From NCBI GenBank assembly GCA_943912855.1, contig CALTVC010000007.1, positions 111,420-175,419 on the forward strand: a stretch of 64,000 nt of DNA, given 5' to 3'. The notes under the pieces were generated by a model. It was given only the letters and a program-made list of their open reading frames with translations, searched no databases and was not told the origin of the DNA. Each line of letters opens with the position of its first letter. Position 1 is the stretch's first letter. The position numbers and the translations under genes were made by a program. The stretch is from an uncultured Flavobacterium sp. GTDB taxonomy: Bacteria; Bacteroidota; Bacteroidia; Flavobacteriales; Flavobacteriaceae. Shown one piece after another: positions 23,994 to 31,636 of the stretch.

Positions 23994-24485
23994 ATGTTTG
24001 GAAGCCCCTCAAATAAAGGTCTGAGTAACCCCGCCCTGATAGCTGCGGCAGCTTCACCGGCGGGGCAAAAGGCCATAAGTACCGCCGCTGAAAAAGGAGT
24101 AGACCTGTTGTTTACGTTCTTAAAGCTAGGCACATTCATAGCAGTGGGCTACTACGTATTAAGCACGTTCTCAAAGAAGTTCAGCAGGATGCCGATTGCT
24201 AATGATACAGACCCGGCTAACATTACAGCTGCGCAAGCATCAGCAAAGGCCAACCAGCTACTAAATGCTATGAAAGGCGTTGGTGCAGACGTAGACAGTG
24301 TAGCCGATGCACTTAACGGACTTAACCACAATGCCTGGGTAATGGTGTACAATACATTTGGTCTACAGGCAGGTGCGTTTCCGGGTTCCGACCGTATGAA
24401 CCTTGTGGAGTGGATTATGGACCAATTCGGGAATGATGAAGATGATATGGCAAAAATACGTTTGGCACTAAGCGGTGAATTCTAA
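23994..24485 (+). CDS. Annexin-repeat-like late protein with membrane segment
   Basis: 163 aa. One hydrophobic helix at about 36-55 (FTFLKLGTFIAVGYYVLSTF) is followed by about 85 residues that follow the annexin repeat pattern: ANQLLNAMKGVGADVDSVAD, then ALNGLNHNAWVMVYNTFG, then a C-terminal IRLALSGEF. The next gene encodes a second, closer match. Annexin repeats bind acidic phospholipids, often through calcium, so a role in attaching to a virion membrane is attractive. Weak similarity judged by eye. Confidence 0.5.
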   Translation: MFGSPSNKGLSNPALIAAAASPAGQKAISTAAEKGVDLLFTFLKLGTFIAVGYYVLSTFSKKFSRMPIANDTDPANITAAQASAKANQLLNAMKGVGADVDSVADALNGLNHNAWVMVYNTFGLQAGAFPGSDRMNLVEWIMDQFGNDEDDMAKIRLALSGEF

Positions 24486-24494
24486 TAAAAACCT

Positions 24495-24944
24495 ATGGCA
24501 CTTACAACCCAACATAAAAAAATCATACTTATCGGTGCCGGTGTACTGGTTGCCGGTTATGTGGGCTACCGTCTGATAAAAAACAACGGTACCATAAGCA
24601 TTGGTTATGATCCTACAGGCAACGGAAGCGCAGCTACGACTAACACCGCCAATTTTAACCCGAGTGCAATAGCTACTTCGCTTTATGATGCCATGAAGGA
24701 AATGGGAACCAAAGAAAAGGAAGTATTCAACGCCTTATCCGGTCTTTCCCCTGCGCAGTTCGTTCAGGTATACAACAAATTCGGGAGCCGTGTGTACAAT
24801 ACCATTACCGGTAGTATTTACATTCCGATTTGGTCGAATGCCGAAAACTGGAAAGAAAACCTAAAGACCTGGTTAAAGGAAGAACTAAGTGATAGTGATT
24901 ATGCAGTGCTCAAGAAAAAATTTGCCAGTACCAACCTGCTCTAA
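24495..24944 (+). CDS. Annexin-repeat-like late protein, N-terminal anchor
   Basis: 149 aa. An N-terminal transmembrane helix (IILIGAGVLVAGYVGYRLI) and a Gly/Asn/Thr linker lead to an annexin-repeat-like domain: IATSLYDAMKEMGTKEKEVF, NALSGLSPAQFVQVYNKFG, then LKTWLKEELSDSDYAVLKK. The AMK-xx-GT-xE start, the LSxxQ centre and the LKxxLKxELS end all match the consensus. Probably a duplicate of the preceding gene. A membrane-associated virion protein is inferred. Confidence 0.55.
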   Translation: MALTTQHKKIILIGAGVLVAGYVGYRLIKNNGTISIGYDPTGNGSAATTNTANFNPSAIATSLYDAMKEMGTKEKEVFNALSGLSPAQFVQVYNKFGSRVYNTITGSIYIPIWSNAENWKENLKTWLKEELSDSDYAVLKKKFASTNLL

Positions 24945-24957
24945 AACCGCCAAAGCT

Positions 24958-25365
24958 ATGCCGTATATCATATCAGGAAAGATTACCGACGAACTTGGTT
25001 TTCCCCTCCAGCAGGCGGTAGTAATAAAGGAAGTACCCAAGTCGGGTATTACCGGCATGGCAGATGTGGTTGCCAGTTTAGACGGCACATTCCAGTTTAC
25101 GCCACTCAGCCTGGAAAGCACTATTGAAATATCATCCTTTGGTTATGATACGCAAACTTTCCCGCCTGTAGCCGTACCTGCCGTGGTAATGATGGAACCA
25201 TCGCTGATCATTGAAGGTACACCTACCAAAAAGGAAGACAATACGTTGCTGTACGTTGGTCTTGGCGTTGCTGCCATAGCCGGTATAGCACTACTAATGA
25301 AAAAATCAAGATCACAAACCCAGCCATCAGCGCCACTGCAGGCACCGGTGGTCATAAAATTTTAA
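24958..25365 (+). CDS. CarboxypepD_reg-like beta domain with C-terminal anchor
   Basis: 135 aa from the ATG at 24958; an upstream in-frame start lies inside the previous gene. Residues 3-75 match the carboxypeptidase regulatory-like/CNA-B type beta-sandwich common in Bacteroidetes: ISGKITDELGFPLQQAVVI, then DGTFQFTPL and EISSFGYDTQT. A C-terminal transmembrane helix follows (LLYVGLGVAAIAGIALLM) with a basic tail. Probably displays a beta-sandwich on the virion membrane. Confidence 0.65.
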   Translation: MPYIISGKITDELGFPLQQAVVIKEVPKSGITGMADVVASLDGTFQFTPLSLESTIEISSFGYDTQTFPPVAVPAVVMMEPSLIIEGTPTKKEDNTLLYVGLGVAAIAGIALLMKKSRSQTQPSAPLQAPVVIKF

Positions 25366-25368
25366 GTT

Positions 25369-25884
25369 ATGGCTAAGAGTTATCTGAACATACCAAAAAT
25401 TAAGTTCCCAGGAAAAAAATCAGAACCAATGGTTAAAGGCTATAGGAACAATAACCCCGGCAACATACGCCGATTGGCATATAAAAACGGTAAGCCACAG
25501 TATTGGTACGGTGAAATTCCCTATGAGCAGAGCGAAGATTTAGCTTTCAGTCAGTTTGTAGATATGAAAGTCGGACTAAGAGCATTGTTTAAGCTGATTT
25601 ACAACCATCATAAAGGAGGGAACAATACGGTTCAAAAGCTGATTTCTAAGTATGCACCACCGAATGAGAACGATACTCAGCTGTATATAAAGAAAGTTTC
25701 CGAAGCCTTAGGCATATCTTCAGAAGTAGTTTTTAAACTGACTTATGAAAACATTTTTGTGATTGCTAAGGCAGTTAATGCTATGGAAAATTACCAACGT
25801 TTTGCTGATTTGCTAGATCATTCAGACTACGAAGAAGCTTTTGCCATTAGCGGCATCCCCCTAAAAAAAAAGCTGACGAAATAG
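25369..25884 (+). CDS. Muramidase/transglycosylase-like virion protein (frameshift extension to 25958)
   Basis: 171 aa in the zero frame. YRNNNPGNIRR near residue 25 is the hallmark of virion-associated lysozyme/transglycosylase-type proteins of tailless and other phages, and an all-helical domain follows. The last codons read CTA AAA AAA AAG. A -1 slip at A AAA AAG enters a frame that encodes 28 more residues including one transmembrane helix (IAILLGVTALTGVVILIY) and a basic end. It closes with TAATG on the next start codon. Most neighbours have such anchors, so the extended form is likely functional. Confidence 0.65.
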   Translation: MAKSYLNIPKIKFPGKKSEPMVKGYRNNNPGNIRRLAYKNGKPQYWYGEIPYEQSEDLAFSQFVDMKVGLRALFKLIYNHHKGGNNTVQKLISKYAPPNENDTQLYIKKVSEALGISSEVVFKLTYENIFVIAKAVNAMENYQRFADLLDHSDYEEAFAISGIPLKKKLTK

Positions 25885-25958
25885 CCATATTACTTGGTGT
25901 TACCGCCCTTACCGGGGTGGTAATACTCATTTACAGACACTATAAAAAAAGGAAATAA
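25864..25958 (+). other. Candidate -1 frameshift site and anchor-encoding extension
   Basis: Nine A followed by G (25863-25872) contain the classic A AAA AAG heptamer in the correct reading phase. The -1 frame from 25872 is open for 28 codons to TAA at 25956-25958, which overlaps the ATG at 25958. An indel in the A run is the alternative explanation. Confidence 0.55.
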
Positions 25959-26779
25959 TGCCCATAGGTGTAGTCAAAAATCTTATCATAATTAAAGATG
26001 GCGGTGGTGGTGGCGGTGATTTGAAACTTGGCGAAACCGCTACCACCGCATACCGTGGTGATCGTGGTAAAGATGCCTACGACCATAGTAAAACTGAAGG
26101 TAACCCGCACAACACTACCAAGGCCAATATCGGTCTTGATAAAGTAGACAACACTGCCGATGCTTACAAGCCTATAAGTGAAGCACAGCAATTAGCCCTT
26201 GATGCCAAGCTTACCGGCACCAGGGCTACCGATGCAGAGGTACAGATAAGTTCAGGTGTTGCTGAAGACAACAAGTTTGTAAGCCGTGTTACCCTTTTTA
26301 ACTGGAGCATAAGCGAAACCTTCAGGGGAAGGGTAAGAGGTATACTGCTTACAGGACTGAGTACCGCTACCAATGCGGTTATTACCGCTTCCGATAGTAT
26401 TATAGGTGCGCTGGGTAAGCTACAGGCACAGGTTAGCGCAGTAGCTACGGCTTCGGTGGTTTCAGGAGCCGACAGCAACACGACTATAAAAAACCTGTCT
26501 ACCGTAGCGGCTTATCCGGGCACTCCCGTTGCCAATAGCCTGTATTTCGTTGAAACGGCAGAATTCAGAGGCCCTGTAAGTGTTACGGTGTCTGCCGGTA
26601 CAACAGTTGTTATACCGCATGGGCAAAGCTTTGTTCCTTCATTTGTATCTGTCCAGGCTAAGAATACCATCGCCCGTGGTACATTCAGTTTTGAAGTAGA
26701 CGCAACTAACGTAACCTTAACCTACACGTCTGCCGTCACCGCAGGTACCGCAGAGTACTGGCTTAGGTGGGAAAAATAA
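25958..26779 (+). CDS. Fibre/receptor-binding protein
   Basis: 273 aa. Residues 25-75 carry the trimeric phage fibre pattern TAYRGDRGKDAYDHSKTEGN, then NPHNTTKANIGLDKVDNTAD. A helical/beta shaft and a C-terminal beta domain (SVTVSAGTTVVIPHGQSF to AEYWLRWEK) follow. Such repeats occur in tail fibres and in spikes of tailless phages alike, so they do not show a tail. It should recognise the host surface. Start overlaps the frameshift extension of the upstream gene. Confidence 0.7.
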   Translation: MPIGVVKNLIIIKDGGGGGGDLKLGETATTAYRGDRGKDAYDHSKTEGNPHNTTKANIGLDKVDNTADAYKPISEAQQLALDAKLTGTRATDAEVQISSGVAEDNKFVSRVTLFNWSISETFRGRVRGILLTGLSTATNAVITASDSIIGALGKLQAQVSAVATASVVSGADSNTTIKNLSTVAAYPGTPVANSLYFVETAEFRGPVSVTVSAGTTVVIPHGQSFVPSFVSVQAKNTIARGTFSFEVDATNVTLTYTSAVTAGTAEYWLRWEK

Positions 26780-26785
26780 CAGGCT

Positions 26786-27634
26786 ATGATAAAAGATACA
26801 GTAGGCAAGATATACACTTTCAGTACTCCAAAAATGGTTGTTGGAAATGGTGGTAAGGTGTACAAAGGCGTTAGCTTTTTGCCTGAAACCGAAGCGATTT
26901 TTGCACGGGCCCGTACGGAAGGATTTACCGCTCCGGATATTCACATCAAGAAAAAAATAAACGCCCTTATCTACAGCTTAAAGTGCGGGGGGCTATGGAG
27001 TAAGCTAGCCTGTCTTTACTGGGGCGCTTACAACAGCGGTACAGGCTTTACCAATTTCCGTCGAATCAACCTGCGTAACCCATCGGGTGCGCTTGCTGTT
27101 CATTACGGTGGCGTGGCGCTCACAAACTACGGCTGGTTAGGTAATGCCCTTAACGGTTATGTAGATACTGGATTTAACCCAGTTTTACACGGTGCAGGGT
27201 TGTATACTCAGAACAATGCAAGCATTGGAGCTGTTGTGTATCAGGCCACAGTGACAGGAGGTAATAACCAAAATATTTGGTCTACCGCATCTCAAATTAC
27301 CACAGTAGTAAACGGAGTTGCCTCAGGACAAAAAATAAATAGCACAGAAATGTTAACTGTAGGGAGATCATTTTCCGGCACGGGCTTAAAACTACACGTT
27401 AGAAACGATGCAAGTAATGTTAGTTTTTTTCCCACAAACACGGTTGCAGCACAGGTTAGTACTTCTCTTTTAAATGAGAACTTAAACCTTATGGGAGGGG
27501 GTACGTCGTCGTATAGCGATGTTGGTGTGTCGTGCATATTCGCAGGCTCAGCAATGGTAATCGAGGAATATAGGCTTATGCAGAGCATTCTTAATAATTT
27601 TTTTGGGTCATTAAGCCTTAACAAGATAGCATGA
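26786..27634 (+). CDS. Beta-sandwich spike/adhesin-like late protein
   Basis: 282 aa. After an N-terminal segment of about 60 residues, the rest resembles a LamG/concanavalin-type beta-sandwich (NALNGYVDTGFNP, GAVVYQATVTGG, LKLHVRNDA, and a closing VIEEYRLMQSILNNFF helix). It lies directly after the fibre gene, so it is probably a host-recognition tip or carbohydrate-binding partner. Assigned by pattern only. Confidence 0.55.
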   Translation: MIKDTVGKIYTFSTPKMVVGNGGKVYKGVSFLPETEAIFARARTEGFTAPDIHIKKKINALIYSLKCGGLWSKLACLYWGAYNSGTGFTNFRRINLRNPSGALAVHYGGVALTNYGWLGNALNGYVDTGFNPVLHGAGLYTQNNASIGAVVYQATVTGGNNQNIWSTASQITTVVNGVASGQKINSTEMLTVGRSFSGTGLKLHVRNDASNVSFFPTNTVAAQVSTSLLNENLNLMGGGTSSYSDVGVSCIFAGSAMVIEEYRLMQSILNNFFGSLSLNKIA

Positions 27635-27828
27635 TGAAGGTAGCGCTAATATCAGAAAGCCTTGCCGAAGAAATTACAGGCATGCAGGCCACACAGGAGA
27701 GGGTATTTAACCCGGTACAGCTTTTAACGGGTCAATGGGCTGTTTCTTTGCTTGAGGCAGAAGAATTGGAACCGGATCAATTTAAAATAATAGACCTAAA
27801 CACAATCACCAATGGAACAATTTTATAA
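27631..27828 (+). CDS. Small late protein
   Basis: 65 aa, acidic. Overlaps the spike gene (ATGATGA junction) and the next membrane protein gene by 17 bp. Possibly a fibre chaperone by position; no motif recognised. Confidence 0.5.
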   Translation: MMKVALISESLAEEITGMQATQERVFNPVQLLTGQWAVSLLEAEELEPDQFKIIDLNTITNGTIL

Positions 27829-28156
27829 CACCTTATTTGGTGGCATGCAGCCCCCGGTATTCTTAGCCTTATTTCTTCTGGCAATGTTCGGCAGCTTTTT
27901 GCGTGTAGCCATCCGTGCAGAGAAAGCAAGGGCAAAAGCCCCGAATACCCCTGTACGTTTTTCAGGGCCATTCTTCTTTTACAACAATATCCTGAAACTA
28001 AGTACCTGCATTGGCACCAACGCCATAGCCATATTAATGCTGCATGCTGCCGGTGGTGATACCATTGCGGCCACATCGGCATTTTTTGTTGGCTTTGCGG
28101 GTGGTGAAGCAAGTATAAGGCTCAGTAAACTAAGAGAAAAAGCCCCGCGTGTATGA
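27812..28156 (+). CDS. Holin-like membrane protein
   Basis: 114 aa with three hydrophobic helices (about residues 9-30, 49-71 and 78-98) and a basic C-terminus. It starts the apparent lysis cluster: two small membrane proteins, a u-spanin-like lipoprotein and an M23 peptidase. The size and topology suit a holin, but holins have no conserved sequence. Confidence 0.55.
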   Translation: MEQFYNTLFGGMQPPVFLALFLLAMFGSFLRVAIRAEKARAKAPNTPVRFSGPFFFYNNILKLSTCIGTNAIAILMLHAAGGDTIAATSAFFVGFAGGEASIRLSKLREKAPRV

Positions 28157-28488
28157 AGGAATCCATAAAAGACTTGCTTGAAGCACCACGTGTGCTGTGG
28201 GATGCGCTTTTCTTTACTGTAGCTGTTTTCTTTGGTTCAATTTACAAGATGATAAAACAAAAGGAACAAGGCATGCAGATAACCTTTCGCAAGTTCCTGG
28301 CAGAACTGTTTGTATCGTTTTTCATTGCAGGAATCAGTTTTGCCATTTTCGACCAGTTCCTGCACTTTAATAAGCTGTTCACCTTTGCCATGTGCAGTTT
28401 TGCAGGAAGCCAAAGTAGTAAGCTGCATAAACAAACCGAATCATTTATAGACTGGGCATTTGACGTAGCCAAAAAGAAACTAGGATAA
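28153..28488 (+). CDS. Holin-like membrane protein
   Basis: 111 aa with helices at about 15-33 and 57-92, and charged ends. It overlaps the previous gene by 4 bp. Holin or antiholin partner by position and topology. Confidence 0.55.
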   Translation: MKESIKDLLEAPRVLWDALFFTVAVFFGSIYKMIKQKEQGMQITFRKFLAELFVSFFIAGISFAIFDQFLHFNKLFTFAMCSFAGSQSSKLHKQTESFIDWAFDVAKKKLG

Positions 28489-28500
28489 TATCATAGAACA

Positions 28501-29046
28501 ATGAAAAAACTATTCACATATCTAACGGTTCTCACACTGGTTTTTGCCGTGATAGGTTGCCGTACAAAGCAACTGCCACCCAACACGATGGTTACCACTT
28601 CCAGCAGTGACAGCAAACTGCACGAGAATGAGAAAACCGATAACAATAAGGCTATTCTTGACAGTTTACGTTTACTGCTTGCTAAGGTGAAAACGGCAAA
28701 GCCGGAGTGTGACAGCATTTGCCAGGCAGAAGTAGACAAAGCCTACAGCCTGCTTAACATGATGAAGCAAAGCGGTGACAACGGCTATGAACTGAAATAC
28801 GATGCGATAAAACGCCAGCTGGATCTAGTGATGAAAATAGCTGCCACCAAAGACACTGAGAAAACGAGTGTAGCCGAAACCAATAAAAGTAAGGACACCC
28901 AGGAGGTAAAGTATGTGCAGGTAAATGTCATCCCGGATTTTTACCGATACAGCGCTTACCTGGGTTGGGCTACAGCTGCATTCATAGGGTTCAGGATATT
29001 CCAAAAAATAGGAGCACGATGGCCGGGCGTAAAGTTATTGTCGTAA
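28501..29046 (+). CDS. u-Spanin-like lipoprotein
   Basis: 181 aa. An N-terminal lipoprotein signal (LVFAVIGCRTKQ, lipobox Cys20) is followed by a periplasmic helical/coiled-coil region with a CDSICQ pair. Near the C-terminus comes one transmembrane helix (YSAYLGWATAAFIGFRIF) and a short cytosolic basic tail. An outer-membrane lipid anchor plus an inner-membrane C-terminal anchor in one chain is the defining design of unimolecular spanins, which fuse the two membranes at lysis. The gene overlaps the M23 peptidase gene by 28 bp, as lysis genes often do. Confidence 0.7.
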   Translation: MKKLFTYLTVLTLVFAVIGCRTKQLPPNTMVTTSSSDSKLHENEKTDNNKAILDSLRLLLAKVKTAKPECDSICQAEVDKAYSLLNMMKQSGDNGYELKYDAIKRQLDLVMKIAATKDTEKTSVAETNKSKDTQEVKYVQVNVIPDFYRYSAYLGWATAAFIGFRIFQKIGARWPGVKLLS

Positions 29047-29504
29047 CCGCTGTGGTGGCCCTTACGATTTTGTTGGTATCGGTACTGGCAAACAAAGCCT
29101 TTGCATCGGTAACAAAGAAAAAGATGCAAATACGCGGTACGGACAACTACGGCAGTGGCGCTTTTTCCGCTTCCCGTGATGGTGGTACCCGAAGCCATAA
29201 CGGCATAGACCTGGTAACGCAAACAGGCGATCCCATCTATTCGCCCATAAGCGGTACAGTCATAAGAATTGCCATTCCGTACGCCAATGATAGCCGGTAT
29301 AAAGGACTGCTGATAGAAGGTGGTGGCTATTCGGTTAAGCTGTTTTACATCGTGCCCACCATAGCCATTGGCAGTACGGTTAAAGCCGGGCAACAAGTTG
29401 GCATCGCTCAGGATTTGACCGTAAAATATCCGGGCATAACCAACCACGTACACCTTGAAGTTTACCACAATGGGGAGCTGATTAACCCCGAAACACTATA
29501 CTAG
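29019..29504 (+). CDS. Membrane-anchored M23 peptidoglycan endopeptidase
   Basis: 161 aa from the ATG at 29019 (MAGRKVIVVTAVVALTILLV), chosen because it gives a signal-anchor helix. A 5' start would lie further inside the spanin gene. M23 zinc ligands: His60 and Asp64 in SHNGIDL, and HVH at residues 143-145 (NHVHLEVY). It cleaves peptide cross-links in the cell wall, either at lysis or from the virion at entry. Confidence 0.82.
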   Translation: MAGRKVIVVTAVVALTILLVSVLANKAFASVTKKKMQIRGTDNYGSGAFSASRDGGTRSHNGIDLVTQTGDPIYSPISGTVIRIAIPYANDSRYKGLLIEGGGYSVKLFYIVPTIAIGSTVKAGQQVGIAQDLTVKYPGITNHVHLEVYHNGELINPETLY

Positions 29505-29505
29505 C

Positions 29506-30006
29506 ATGGAAAAAAGCACACTACTTAAACTATTGTTTGCCGCTACAGGCATAGGCGTGATAGTTTACCTGATCAGTAAGAATTCAGACAAAACGCCACA
29601 GGTAAAGGCGGTTGCACCTGTTCCAACAAGTAATGAACCGGTGAATACCCCAAGTACGCCTACCGCTACGACAATTCCGACGGCTACAGTGCCAACTTCA
29701 GGAACTTCTATACCAAAGGCTACAATACCTACAGCCCAGTTGCCAACCACTCAGCAACCAACCGCATCAGCTGCGCTGGCAGCCGCTAAGGCAGCCAATC
29801 CCACGCTTGATTTTTCCAAGAAACTGGGGATGGTGCTTACGGCTACGAGAACCGGTAATGAGGTGAAAGAACTTCAGCGCCTGCTTGGTATAACGGTTGA
29901 CGGCATTTTTGGCACACAAACCAAATCCAAACTTCTGCTGGTTAAAGGCGTAGGTTCAATTTCGCTTGAAGAATGGTACTTAACCCCTGATAAGTACGGG
30001 ATATAA
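29506..30006 (+). CDS. Anchored peptidoglycan-binding virion protein 1
   Basis: 166 aa: N-terminal transmembrane helix (LLKLLFAATGIGVIVYLIS), a Pro/Thr-rich linker (about 25-90), and a C-terminal PG_binding_1-like repeat (GNEVKELQRLLGITVDGIFG, then TKSKL). First of three adjacent paralogues. One base separates it from the peptidase gene. It could hold the virion membrane against the host cell wall during penetration. Confidence 0.65.
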   Translation: MEKSTLLKLLFAATGIGVIVYLISKNSDKTPQVKAVAPVPTSNEPVNTPSTPTATTIPTATVPTSGTSIPKATIPTAQLPTTQQPTASAALAAAKAANPTLDFSKKLGMVLTATRTGNEVKELQRLLGITVDGIFGTQTKSKLLLVKGVGSISLEEWYLTPDKYGI

Positions 30007-30515
30007 TGGAAAAAGGCACAGTCATAAAACTACTGCTCTTGGCGGTTGGTGTAGGAGTGGTTGTATACCTTATTAATAAAAGTACCACCACCGCCAAAAA
30101 CACAGCGGGTTTACCTGCCAATAAGGCTCCTGCGACTTCAGTTACCCAGCCTACGACCGCCACAGGGCAAAGTACACCAGCTCAGGCAACGCCATTAGAG
30201 CGTAATGCCGATCAGGTAAGGTTAGGGGTGGTTATCCCGCCCGGTGTGCCACAACTTACAAAAGAACAGGCACAGGCGGCACTAAATGAAGCCAAACGTG
30301 TAGTGCCGTGGCTGGACTATAACAAGAAACTCGGTTATCTCTACGGCACGCCTGAGGTAGCCGAATTACAACGCCTGCTGGAGGTGGCGCAAATACCCGG
30401 ACTGTTCCGGGAGCATGAACGCGATAAGCTTAAAGCTATAAAAGGAGTGGAATACATGAGCCTTTCAGACTTTTACCTTACACCCAACATCATTGATTTT
30501 AACATTATAAAATAA
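30006..30515 (+). CDS. Anchored peptidoglycan-binding-like virion protein 2
   Basis: 169 aa with the same design: transmembrane helix (VIKLLLLAVGVGVVVYLIN), Pro/Thr linker, then a degenerate binding repeat (TPEVAELQRLLEVAQIPGLF, then DKLKAIKGV). The C-terminus SLSDFYLTP parallels SLEEWYLTP of the preceding protein. Its ATG overlaps the upstream TAA. Confidence 0.6.
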   Translation: MEKGTVIKLLLLAVGVGVVVYLINKSTTTAKNTAGLPANKAPATSVTQPTTATGQSTPAQATPLERNADQVRLGVVIPPGVPQLTKEQAQAALNEAKRVVPWLDYNKKLGYLYGTPEVAELQRLLEVAQIPGLFREHERDKLKAIKGVEYMSLSDFYLTPNIIDFNIIK

Positions 30516-30521
30516 AGCCCC

Positions 30522-31160
30522 ATGAAACAGATCATACCAGGTGTGTCTAATGACATTCTTCTCATAGGTACCCTTGCCCTTGCAGCAGGTGGCGCATGGC
30601 TGTACCGCAAAAGCCAAAGTGATATGTCTACAGAAGATGCAGGCCAAGCCCCGGCAAACAACCCGACACCGACACCCACAGCACCAAAGACCAATACTGG
30701 TAGCGGCACTACAACGGTAACCCTAAACAAAACTTTGATGCTTAAAAAGGGGAGTACCGGTAATGAGGTTAAAGAACTTCAGCGTTTGCTTGGTTTTACA
30801 GGCAGTGGTCTTGATGGCATTTTTGGAACGAATACTGAAAACAAACTATTTGCTCTAAAACTGGTAAAACAATGTACGCTTAGAGAGTTTGAAAGCCTTA
30901 CAACGGTAAATCAAAATCCGCTGGCAATAGGTAATCGTATCATGGCAAATAAAAAACCTGAAGTAAAAATATATAGGGCTCAGCCCCTTGCCAATGGCAG
31001 TTACGATCTGAACAGTGAAGCGTTAGACAGTGTTGATTTTGGGGATGAAATCGGAACCATAAAAATGATAAGCACTTATAAAACAAGATACCTGATTGCG
31101 AAGCCCGGACAAACAACTATTTATGGCTGGGTAGAAGCTTCACAAGTCAAAAAAATATAA
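30522..31160 (+). CDS. Anchored peptidoglycan-binding virion protein 3 with SH3-like end
   Basis: 212 aa: N-terminal transmembrane helix (ILLIGTLALAAGGAWLY), linker, PG_binding_1-like repeat (LKKGSTGNEVKELQRLLGF, then LDGIFGTNTENKLFAL), and a C-terminal beta domain that reads like a bacterial SH3 (YLIAKPGQTTIYGWVEASQV). The longest of the three paralogues. Confidence 0.65.
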   Translation: MKQIIPGVSNDILLIGTLALAAGGAWLYRKSQSDMSTEDAGQAPANNPTPTPTAPKTNTGSGTTTVTLNKTLMLKKGSTGNEVKELQRLLGFTGSGLDGIFGTNTENKLFALKLVKQCTLREFESLTTVNQNPLAIGNRIMANKKPEVKIYRAQPLANGSYDLNSEALDSVDFGDEIGTIKMISTYKTRYLIAKPGQTTIYGWVEASQVKKI

Positions 31161-31163
31161 CCC

Positions 31164-31628
31164 ATGAAGAAAGCAATAATCATCGGTGGTCTTGCTTTAG
31201 TGGCAATTCTCGGTTTCAGAGCCTACACCAAAGTACAGGAATATACCGCAATTCTCAGTCAACTACGCGCGTGGCCAAGTAAAGTGAAGTCATTCCAAAT
31301 CAAAGCGCTTAACAAAATTAAAGTTGTGATTGATTTGGATGTTCAAAACCCTACGAGTACGGCATTTTCAGTAACAACAGGCAATACGGCAACGCTTAAA
31401 AAAGTAATGGTCTTTATGGGCAATACCTTCCTTGGCACCATTGAGGTAAACCGTTCAGATATAGAAATCCCTGCCTACGGTACCACTATCATTGAGAACC
31501 TTCCGCTGGAATTTAATCCACTGGGTGCCGCGCTTGCGCTTTTACAAATGTCTAACCTGGATGCCAGCGCCCTGAAGGTAGAAGCCGTAGTAAACATACT
31601 TGGCACTGATTACACCATAAAACAATAA
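31164..31628 (+). CDS. LEA14/WHy-like beta protein with N-terminal anchor
   Basis: 154 aa. A signal-anchor helix (AIIIGGLALVAILGFRAYT) is followed by a WHy/LEA_2-type beta-sandwich: IKVVIDLDVQNPTSTAFSV, FLGTIEV, then IPAYGTTIIENLPLEFNPLG. The NPT motif and the ordering of strands fit the family. The domain is exposed outside the membrane. Role in the virion unknown. Confidence 0.6.
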   Translation: MKKAIIIGGLALVAILGFRAYTKVQEYTAILSQLRAWPSKVKSFQIKALNKIKVVIDLDVQNPTSTAFSVTTGNTATLKKVMVFMGNTFLGTIEVNRSDIEIPAYGTTIIENLPLEFNPLGAALALLQMSNLDASALKVEAVVNILGTDYTIKQ

Positions 31629-31636
31629 TTGATACT

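Noticed and set aside
25958..26779. Tail fibre as evidence for a tailed phage
   Set aside because: The repeat type also occurs in spikes of tailless phages, and no other tail gene is present.
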